A DNA stretch of 64,000 nucleotides. Origin: Daedaleopsis sinensis (Eukaryota; Basidiomycota; Agaricomycetes; Polyporales; Polyporaceae). Shown here in pieces: positions 23,462 to 33,200 of this stretch. The position numbers and the translations under genes were made by a program. The stretch is from the NCBI GenBank assembly GCA_033807695.1, contig CM066306.1, positions 2,356,001 through 2,420,000 of the forward strand. Direction: 5' to 3'. Below the pieces are notes generated by a model, which had not been told where the DNA came from, did not search any database, and saw only the letters and a list, made by a program, of their open reading frames with translations. The number at the start of each line of letters is the position of its first letter. Position 1 is the stretch's first letter.

Positions 23462-25259
23462 ATGCAAGCGAAGTTTCGCGTCGCAATCTGGTACGTTGAC
23501 CGACTTGGGATACAGCACATGGAAGGTACCCCTTTGAGTTGCTAACTCACATCACTACTCTAGCGGGGGCGGTATTGGCGGCCTCACGCTAGCCGTCGCC
23601 TTGTCTAGATATGCTGATATCCAGGTGGATGTATACGAGGCGGCGGGACAGTTCAAGGAAATCGGCGCTGGAGTGATGATATGGGCCAGGACTTGGGAGA
23701 TTCTGACGCTCCTGGGCATGGCCGAAGACTTTGCGCGTATCGCGCACGCCCCTCCAGATAAATCCCCAGGTGGATAGCTTCCTCATATCATAGAGCGGCG
23801 ACATATGGTTGTCTGAACGGTCGGCCACAGGGATAGGCTTCGACTACCGTCGTTCTGACCAGCCGCACGAGGGCTCCCGCTTTTACTTGTTCCAAGTCCC
23901 ATGTATGCTTCAGCTCTCTTCAGTTTATTGTCTCGTCATGGCAATAGCACTGACACAGCTACCGGTTCTAGATGGATGCATTCGATTCCACAGGGCGCAA
24001 TTCCTCGACGTTCTAGTGAATCATCTTCACGAAGGGGTCGCGCATTTCGGCAAACGTCTCGCTTCGTATGCCTACTCGCCGTCCACCCAGGGGCGAGATT
24101 CCCAGATTTCTCTCGCCTTCAGCGACGGTTCCAAGGCAGAATGTGACCTCCTCATCGGCTGTGACGGAATCAAGTCTACCATCCGCAAGCAGATGCTTGA
24201 AGAGCATGTGCACATACGCGGCGGCGACCCCCAGCTCCTCGAATGCATCGAACCAGTGTGGAGCGGGACAGTTGCATATCGAGGACTCATCCCTGTTGAA
24301 CGTCTCATCAAGCCGAATGGGGAGAAGCACCGTACGATCGACAGTCCCATGATGGTACGCCGTAAAGTCATAGCTTGCAGTGCACCTGAATGATCTATTG
24401 GGATCTAGTATTGCGGGAAGGACAAGGCATGTTATTCCGTGGGCCTTATGGCTGGAACAGAGGTTCACCGTCATCATCATCCCAGCACGTCGTCAGCTAC
24501 TCGATATCCGCTGGCTCCATCGTGAATGTCGTTACGTTTGCCTCTCGACCGGTCCTCCATGGCACGTCGTATGCCGGTCCTTGGGTGACTGACTGCAGTC
24601 CCGCCGAGGTGCAAGATTGTTACTCGGGCTGGGAGCCAGAGGTGGAAGAATTGCTCCAAGTGCGCACCAGTTCATGCGAGTCCATCATGACGGCACTGGC
24701 GGCATGCCTGACATGACCCATGCGTAGCGTATCGAGAAACCAACCCGGTGGGCCATCCATGAATTGAGGCCGCTGCCGTTCTACACAAGTGGACGAGTGG
24801 CTCTTCTCGGAGACGCAGTGCGTTCCATCGATCAACTACATGGTTATCACTCAACAAACCCATCGAGACAGGCCCATGCCATGACACCCCACCAGGGTGC
24901 GGGAGCCGGACAGGCAATTGAGGTGCGATCTCTGCAATAAGTGCTGTGCCATTCGTCGCTCATAGCTGCAGGACGCATTCATTCTGGCGGAGGTGCTCGG
25001 CCATCACGACACGACTCTCGCGAACATTCCAAGAGCACTCGCAGCCTATGAACGGGTCCGCCTTCCTATGGCCAACCACGTCCTCAGAGGCTCCAGACAA
25101 TCTGGTGATATGTATGAGTTCAACAGCCCCCTGCGTGACAATCTCACGCCATTGGGACCAATGATCGGTAGCCAGTGGGATTGGTTGTGGGATAGCTCTC
25201 CTCAAAGCGAACGTGATAGATCATTAGGGATGTTGTGTTCTCCAAGAGCATCCTTGTAA
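23462..25259 (+). CDS. FAD-dependent aromatic-ring monooxygenase (salicylate hydroxylase-like)
   Basis: A class A flavoprotein monooxygenase expected to use NAD(P)H and O2 to hydroxylate an aromatic acid. The tiny first exon, MQAKFRVAIC (23462-23490), joins across an intron to GGGIGGLTLAVALSRYADI, giving the Rossmann GxGxxG that binds the FAD ADP moiety. Further landmarks are DLLIGCDGIKSTIRKQM (24.15 kb, the DG motif contacting FAD and NAD(P)H), YCGKDK joined to HVVSYSISAGSIVNVV, and GDAAHAMTPHQGAGAG (24.83-24.91 kb, the second FAD motif). The C-terminus DAFILAEVLGHHDTTLANIP... ends at 25259. At least seven introns; the one at 24427-24485 has a GC donor (see findings). It converges with ETF alpha only 41 bases away. 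Close relatives are usually called salicylate hydroxylase, but the true substrate cannot be read. Confidence 0.85.
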
Positions 25260-25300
25260 GGGTGCATGTCATGAATTCGAGGCGGCAAAAATTGCATTGC

Positions 25301-26450
25301 CTATTGCTTCAACTTCTGAACTAGCTCTGGGACCGCCTCATACAAATCCGCAACGAGACCTGCATCCGCAACCTGGAAGATAGGCGCCTCGGGATCCTAT
25401 CACCACTATTAGAGAAGGAACTAGAGTATCTGAAGAGAAGTACTTGCCTTGTTGATCGCTACAATCAGCTTGGAATCTTTCATGCCTGCCAGATGCTGAA
25501 TGGCACCAGAGATACCAATGGCCATGTACAGCTCCGGCGCGACGACCTTGCCGGTCTGCCCGACCTGTAGCGAGTTGTCCGCGTACCCTGCGTCCACAGC
25601 AGCGCGCGACGCGCCGATGGCCGCACCGAGCGCGTCCGCGAGAGGCTCGAGTGTAGCATTGAATGTTTCGGCGTTCTTCAGCGCGCGCCCTCCCGAAACG
25701 ATGCGACTGGCAGACCCCAGCTCAGGTCGGTCTGATTTGGTGAGATCCGTCCGGACATGCTGGGTAGGTGCGTCTGTGACCTCCACGGGGTCGACCGACT
25801 GTTCCTCGGCCTGGGCGCTTTCGTCCACAGGGGAAGCCTTGAACGCGGTCGAACGGACAGTGAAGAACTTCACGCGAAGGGAAGAGGGCGCTTTGACAGT
25901 CGCAATGGCATTGCCGGCGTAGATGGGTCGCGTGAATGTAGTGGAGTTCGATGCGCTGTCGTGCTCGAGTGAGGTGATGTCTGACACGGCAGGGAGATCC
26001 AGTCTTGCCGCGACGCGGGGAAGGATTGATTTGGCAGCAGACGAGTGCGCAGAAACGACGTGCGTGTAAGGGCCGTTCTCTGAGAGCAGCTTCTCCAGGA
26101 GAGGGGACACGGTCTCGGGAAGCGAGTGCGCGTACTGCTCGGACGCGGAGGAGAGGACAGTCGACAGCCCTTTCAGCCTAGATGGATTGCCTCAGCTCAC
26201 CGCTCGTGCGTCCACAATTCCGCACTCACTTCTTGGCCTTCTCAACCACTGCCTTGACTTGATCCGGGGCCCCTACGACGAGCCCGGTAACCTGGCCTCC
26301 CAGCTGTTGCGCGGCCGTCAGCGCGGAAAGGGAGCCAGAGTCAATGGTACCCTCGCGATGTTCGAGGAAAACCAACGCATGTGGCCCAGAGGTCGTCGCG
26401 TAACATCTAGAGAGAGACCGGCAAAGCAAACTTGGGCGTACACGGAGCAT
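25301..26450 (-). CDS. Electron transfer flavoprotein subunit alpha, mitochondrial
   Basis: ETF alpha binds FAD in a heterodimer with ETF beta and passes electrons from acyl-CoA dehydrogenases to ETF-ubiquinone oxidoreductase. The start [20 protein letters not shown] at 26450 looks like a mitochondrial presequence rich in Arg/Ser. The N-terminal domain follows ([20 protein letters not shown]), then after an intron near 26229 the large exon with [20 protein letters not shown]. The FAD domain shows [59 protein letters not shown] and KLIVAINK. The last short exon gives [20 protein letters not shown] and ends ELVQKLKQ at TAG 25301. Intact and of typical length. Divergent from the zinc-finger helicase gene. 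Confidence 0.95.
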
Positions 26451-27107
26451 GGTGGTGGTATGTCGCAGACAGTGGCCTCAGCGGCCGTCGGGTCCACCAT
26501 CCCGTTCAAATCGGTTCTCCAGTCCGACAACACTAGCGTGTGAAAATGAGCGCATCACCGGGTTCGGGACAGATCCGGCTCAATCCTACTCAACATCATC
26601 GCACTGCGTTCCTCCTCCAATAGTAAGCAATAAGTCAACGTAGACGGCGGACGCAACTGCAACATCCAGGTGCATCTCTAATGTCAACTTTTCAGCTCAA
26701 CTAAGGCGAACAACGAACTAAAAGGGTCGATCACGAGTAAGGCGAGAGCGTCCTATAAATGCTGCTGGCAAGTCGGAGATCATCTATAGCTAAGGCTACT
26801 GCAGGGGATGTTAAGCTGACATGCTTATGGCAGGTCTCCGAGTCGCTGTCAGACGATGAGTGCGCCCACAACGACGTTGATCTCGTCGCGGATCGATACG
26901 AGTGCTCTTGCCATGTCTCCAAATTCCCATGCCGAAGGTGTGCTGCGGTAATTCGTGGTTGATCTCCCCTTTGCATAGGATGCGGCCGAGGCCCCATTAC
27001 CCCAGGATGGAACTGCAACCAGATTCTTTCAGGCGCTCTTGAACCTTATACATAGGGCGTATCGACGCGTCGTCGCCTCGTGTGTCCTCTACACTGTCAC
27101 CCCCACA
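26451..27107. promoter_or_regulatory. Divergent promoter region, ETF alpha / zinc-finger helicase
   Basis: A 657-base spacer between two genes transcribed away from each other. No further gene is recognised. A CCAATAG stretch lies near 26618 and many short inverted patterns occur, but none is distinctive enough to name. Confidence 0.45.
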
Positions 27108-30014
27108 ATGTCCTCCCCAGATACTACTAGGCGATCCGTTTGTCGATTCTTCAACACCCCCGGCGGATGTAGACGGGGTGCTGATTGCACATTTCTCCAT
27201 ACTGAAGACGTTAGCAGTCCGCGAAGTACGTTCAACTCTCCATCTCGTGGCTTCCAGCGTGGTGCCGCACCTCGTCCTCCCATACCCAGAGCTCCCCAAG
27301 GACTCTGCGATTTTTACTACAATAAAGGATTCTGCTCGCGAGGATCAGACTGTCGATTCAGACATGAAAGTCCCGACCAAGGCAGCAAAACAGGTTCATC
27401 CCCAACAAAGCCGATGGCCAACCTTTCTACTCTCCTGACCCCAGCCGCTCTTGCGCGGCTTCAAGGCGCGGGAACCGACGGTTTCTTCCCATCGCCCGCA
27501 GCGGAGATGAGTCCTTCCGAAGTCAACCACCATCTGCGGAGATTTCTTCAAGACACCTACAGGTTTCGCTTCGCCGCGGACGTGTATGGGTTTCTGGCTC
27601 TCCTGAGCAATGCTACTTCGGGCAACAGCTCTTGGGTGAGTGCCCACACAGCGATTGCCCCACGACTTTGCAATCTAATACAATCTACAGTCTCCCGAAG
27701 ATGGGCAGGTAAGGCGATTGCACCGCTTCTAGTATTGCTGAACCGAAATGTTCTCGCACAAGCTCTTTCTGTCGACCATTGGCAGTGTAAGTGATTGGAG
27801 GTCCAATACAGCAATATACTTACGATCGAATAGGACAACGGTTTACTGCGAATTGGTGATATTCTAAGCTGGAGAGAAGTCGCTGTCCGGCCGACTGCAG
27901 CCACCCACTTGGCGGCGCAGACCCTCCCGAAGAAGTCAATCGACACCTCGCCGAGCAGATCGTTCTCCCGGCCTTTCACGGAGGATGAAATTGACGCGGT
28001 AAAAGATCACATTCGCAAGAACTGTCTGGGGGCTGCTACAGGGCTCGATGACGTCGCCTATGAGCAGATCATTCAGATCCCGTCGCCCCAACTGTGCTCA
28101 TTTTTCCAGGCGTGCATTGACGAGGGAAACATACCGCAACGATGGGTCATTGCTATAGTCGCTGCGGTGAAGAAACCGAACAAGGACGCGTCCTCGCCCG
28201 ACAGCTACCGCACGATTGGCCTCGAGAGCTGCTTGCTCAAGACCATCACCATCCTTATCGACAGACGATTGCGGGAGTGGGCGGAACAGACTGGGCGACT
28301 GCCAGACTCACAGTCTGGGTTCCGGAAGGGGCACCGTACGATCAACAACCCGTTCGTTCTCCGGACCATGATCGAGAAAGCCGCTAGTTTAGGCCGTACA
28401 CTCTACGTTGTCTTCCTCGACATCGTCAACGCCTTCCCGTCCGTCAACCAAGCGACCCTTTGGGCCAAGCTGGCCTCCTGGGGGGCCTCCGGGCCGTTGA
28501 TAGACTGGCTCCGCACATTGTACGATCGCCTGGTTTATACTGTCAGATTCAACGGCGACACAACAGAGATATTCCGCGCACTCGCCGGGATTTTGATTGG
28601 AGACCCAGCATCGCCGATCCTCTGGATACTGCTCATCTCCGACCTCGCCCTGTGCCCTCACCCGGACGATGTCAGACTAGCAGGACACCTGGTCAATCAC
28701 CTCGAGCTCGCTGATGATGCGACGATGGCAACGATGTCCCCACCGTCCGCGCAAGGCAAGCTCGGGGAGATTCTATCGTACTTTGACTGGAACTTCCTCC
28801 TCATAGGGCCATCGAAGACGAAGGGGATGGCTTTCGGGGCCCTCCCAGACACACTCCCAATGCTCACCGTAGGCAGTGACGTGGTCTCGTTCGTGGAAGA
28901 GGCTAAGTATACCGGGACAACGTTCACGTCCACTGCAAAGGACATCTTCTCGCGACACTATGTCATAAAAGCGAAATCCGCCCGAAATATTGCGAACGCT
29001 TCATTGTCCTTGGAATCCTACATTGGGCCGCTACCTCCGAGCATAGCAACGTTGCTGTATAACGCCCGAGTAGACCCCCACCTCACTATGGGCTGTGAAG
29101 TTGCGCTCGACGTTAACCCGGCATCGATAGACCACCTCGAGCGTGTGCAAGTGGCATACCTACGTCGCATCCTGGGCCTTGGATCACGATCTCAGCTCGT
29201 CCCCCTCTACACCGAAACAGGCGTGTGGCCACTCCGATACCGCCGAGCTGCGCTGTCCCTCCGGTATCTTGCCTATGTCCTTCGCTCGCAACCTCCTCTC
29301 CCGGCAGCTGCTCTTCAGGAGGCCTGGGAGATTACCCAGGACGGCCACACCTCGTGGTGGAGCGATCTTTGTTTCGTCTTGGAAAACTTGCCCGAGCCCG
29401 TCCCATGGAACCGCCGCACGTTCCCTACCACGCACCTGATCTTGGATACACTGCGTGCTCTCGAAGCGTCACTCGCCCGATATCTCCACGCGGAAGTCTT
29501 GAAGTCCAAAAGACTGCCACTGTTGGCCCACCGCTTCCGGCGCACCCCTTCTCCACCTCTACTCTCCAAAATGTGCCGCCCTCGAAGCTACCTGAAAATC
29601 GCTTGCACGCCGCATCGTGAAGCTCTCACGAGACTGCTCACCTCTGACCACCCGTTCGCGATCGAGGCTCTCCGTCGTGTACCCGGTCATGTGGCCCGCG
29701 AACTCCGCATCTGCCGGTTTTGTAGAAGGAGATGGGCAATCGAGGATGAGTACCACGTACTCATGGAGTGCGCGCACGAAGCCATTGCGGGGCGTAGGAC
29801 CCTGTTCTACTCCGACGTGGAACCCCTGTTCAGAGGTGACCTATACAGGATGGTACACAGGCTTTCGTCAGCGGAGTTCATAGATTGCATTCTAAGGAAG
29901 GATAGCTGCTTACCATCGTTTGGACATTACATCTTCGACATTTTCCAACTAGTACTTGCTGTTCCTCTCTTGCTGTTGGCCGATGAGGCGGCTCTACTTA
30001 CCCTTGCGGAATAG
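27108..30014 (+). CDS. Chimeric reading frame: N-terminus of ZNFX1-like helicase joined in frame to a LINE-type reverse transcriptase
   Basis: ATG 27108 opens MSSPDTTRRSVCRFFNTPGG, with two CCCH fingers of spacing C-x8-C-x5-C-x3-H (27.14-27.20 and 27.30-27.36 kb). A helical region ends FLALLSNATSGNSSW. Small exons follow: SPEDGQ after the 27636-27691 intron, then LFLSTIGS and DNGLLRIGDILSWREVAV. This order matches the start of fungal NFX1-type helicases. From about 27890 the same frame, without a stop, enters a reverse transcriptase. It shows SFSRPFTEDEIDAVKDHIRK, motif A YVVFLDIVNAFPSV, motif B-like GILIGDPASPILW, motif C LELADDAT with both catalytic Asp, and a C-terminal Cys/His segment CRFCRRRWAIEDEYHVLMEC. 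It stops at TAG 30014. No endonuclease domain is present. The helicase sequence resumes near 30280. Whether this chimera is translated is unknown. Confidence 0.72.
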
Positions 30015-30275
30015 AGCCTACTGTCCTGCATCGGGATCGTGGCGAGTGCCTACAGGACGGTGTACCTCGTCGACACTCCTGGCTATGGTGATCTCGATCG
30101 TTGCTCGTGCGTGATGCATAAGTGCGATTAGGGGAGCCATGGGCTGGTGATGAAGATATTACACAGGGAGTCTTGACGACGCGCTACCCTCTAAGTGGGA
30201 CTCGTGGCACGAGATGGAAAGCGCGCAGCTCGCGTGCTTTTCGCTCTTGCCGAAACTTTCTTCCTCCTCCTCCTC
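27890..30275 (+). mobile_element. 5'-truncated non-LTR (LINE-like) retroelement inserted in the helicase gene
   Basis: The unit is bounded by host helicase coding sequence on both sides: WREVAV at about 27885 and RTSLSFGRGYIPLL from 30280. It contains an uninterrupted RT domain with an RT-associated zinc-binding C-terminus but no apurinic-type endonuclease, as expected of 5'-truncated LINE copies. The 3' part (30015-30275) is non-coding with no obvious poly-A tail. I could not find a target-site duplication by eye, so both edges are uncertain by tens of bases. The lack of any stop or frameshift across 2.1 kb suggests a young insertion. Confidence 0.72.
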
Positions 30276-30279
30276 CTCA

Positions 30280-33200
30280 AGGACATCCCTCTCCTTTGGC
30301 CGAGGTTACATACCTCTCCTAAGAGTAGGTACTTTGGTCGATATCTGTGCTGCTGGGGCCGACTCTGGGATAACAGTATCTATCGTCCGAATATGTCGTC
30401 AAAAGCATCACAAGTAAAGTCGTCAAGTAAGTCAATGATTTTTGACATACCCACCCAGCTCATCAACTCATCAACTCATTTGATAGTGGGTTGTATTTCC
30501 TCATCATGGAACATTTCGAACGCTTCTCGGAGATTATTCGATCGTGCATTCAAGAGGCATTACAAACGCACAAGTCCTTCAAGGAGCCGGGCCAATCAGA
30601 GATTATGGGTAGCGCGGTGTTCTCATCTGTTGCTCAGGTCCTTTTTGAGTGAGTTCGATCAGGATGCTGTATGATGTGACCTCAACCTGTCGCTTCTCAG
30701 GTATATCACTCGCTTCAAGAATGCGGTTGATATGCACCCTTCACTGCAGGAATTGGTATCAGATCTTCGCAGTTGGACAGATACTTGGATCAACGATATA
30801 TCCTGCGTTCCTCCGTCCTTCGATGATTCTATCCTCAATGTGCCAGCGCAGGCTCGACACTTCGTCATCGAACGTCTACGCGAACTCGTGAATCGCGTCG
30901 TTGCCATCGTGAATCGCAAGCACCGAGACAGCGAGCGTTCCAAGCATCCCGCCCGTCCTGTTGTACCTCTCGTCTCTTTGTCCAATGAGGGTATCCTTGC
31001 GGCTTTGCACAACTCTTACGAAGGGCCGGGGACGATAAGGCCTGGAGGCCCTCGTCATGACAATGACTTCGTCGACATAGCAGACATTCAGATCGCCCCT
31101 ACCGACGGCGAGCTCAAGTCCACCCTGCAACCGTTCTTGCCCGCGAACATGTACGGTGCTCCGCACCCGCTACCTGCCGAGACGACGGAACAGCTCCTCG
31201 ATATCCAGTTCCGACTCCTTCGCGAAGAGCTGACGTAAGGGTACAATGCATATCTGCATAGGCATATGCTCATACTCCCCTCAGGGCTTCTCTTCGAACG
31301 TCGGCGCAAAATATCGTGTCCGATATTTCCACCACAGGGAAGGATACTCATCTTGACGAACTACTGAAGAAACGAGGTGGAAAGTACAGGGGTCACGCTG
31401 CTGGACGAGACTCCGTCCTCTTCAACGTCTACACGAACCTGGACTTCCTCACGATCACTCCGACTCAACGTGGTCTTACGGTGGGCGTCTCTATAGACGC
31501 TCCGCCAGGACGTGCTCGCGCTCCTCAGGCCAAATCCCGCGCCGCTTTCTGGGAGAGCATGAGCAGCAAGCGTCTCATGCAAGGGGGACTTGTCGCACTA
31601 GTATGGCAGCGTGCTGGAAACATCGAAGTACACCTCGGGACCGTCGCTAGCTCACTGAAGGATCTAACAGAGTCCGCGAAGCAGAAAGCGGAACGCGTCG
31701 ACATACGCCTATCCTTCTTCTCCCCTGAGGTTGAACTGCGCATCCTCCAGGAGCTCCGGCTACCCTCCAGAGAGCGCACTTCGCTCAAGCTTCTCATCGA
31801 GGCGACCGTCATGTTTGAGTCGATCCGACCCTTTCTTGAAGCCATGCGCGTGGAACCAGAGAGCGTGCCTTTTGGCCGGTACCTCGTCCACCACCCCCCC
31901 GAATTCTACCGCACCTTGCAAATCTCTCCGCCCGCGTACGCTAGGCTGCCTGAGTACTCGTTCCAACTCGCGTCCCTGTTCCCCGAGGAGTCCGGAGTAG
32001 AGGACCTCAAGCTCGTCGTCAATGACGCGGAGTCGATCGCGAATGCCCGAGAAATGCTCAAGCAAAGCAGTCGGCTTGATCCAAGTCAAGCTGACGCAAT
32101 GGTTGACACTCTCGTACGGGACCTCAGCTTGATCCAAGGGTGAGAGTGCTTTCTATTGTGATATACCGACGCAAGTCGTGCTCATGCGCATACACGGACA
32201 GCCCTCCTGGGACAGGAAAGGTAAGCAGCCTCAGTCGCGCTATTGTTCCCTTAATGACTTCCCTTTGCGCAGAGCTTCACCGGTGTCGAGCTCATTCGTG
32301 TGCTCATCGCGAACCAAGCCGGTCCGATCCTCCTGATCGCCTTCACGAACCATGCCCTCGACCACATGCTGCGATCCGTCCTCGACGCGCACATCACGCA
32401 GAAAGTTGTCCGTCTTGGGTCACGCTCCGCGGACGAGCGCATCGCACAATTCTCCATCGAGCATGTCGAGAATGTTGCTGGAAGGTCGGAGCTCTCCTAC
32501 GCGTTCTCCGGATATCGCCGCGCGCTTCGCGACGTCGAGGCCGAGATCAAGCAGTTTATGGACAGCTTCTTCGACACCAAGGTCGATACCAGCGCTATCG
32601 TTCGACACCTCACATATCGATCTCCGGTGCTACTAGAGTCCATACAAGAGCCACCTGCATGGATGCAAGTCATTCGTTCGCTTGAGGATGGGCAAGACGA
32701 CTGGCACATAGCGGGAGCGAAAGACCGGCATTCCGAGGCGGACAAATCGCTCTACGGGTTCTGGCTTCGCGGCGGCGACCTCCAATTTCTCGTCCATGCA
32801 CCTCGTCAACGTCAGCGTCAAACGATACCGCCAAGTAGGCCGGTGGCACCACAGCAACCTGCCAATCGCTATGAGATCCTTTCCGCCACGACTGCTGCTA
32901 GCGAGCCTGAGCCCAAGCACGACTCGACCGAATCCGAAGAACTTGAAGGTAGCGATCCACCCTCGAGTGACGAGGATGACGACGACATTCCTTCACCGGT
33001 CGATATCTCACCTGAGGAGGAATGGCTCCACGATGCTATCGCCTCAGATTCTGAGGAGGATGAGGAAGTAATATTAGAGCTGCCGCCGTCACAGCCGTCT
33101 ACACAACCGGTCCCTGCTGCTAACGTTTCTGTTCCTGCCATTCAACCCCCCGCGCCATCCTCAGAAGCCGTTCAAGAAGGAGCCGACAACACCATCAGGC

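Noticed and set aside
27708..27731. A 24-base intron ending at CTTCTAG in the helicase N-terminus
   Set aside because: Too short to splice and it leads to an immediate stop. The longer intron from 27708 to about 27758 keeps the frame into LFLSTIGS.
27890..30275. Target-site duplication flanking the retroelement
   Set aside because: I searched by eye around both edges and found no convincing direct repeat, so none is reported.
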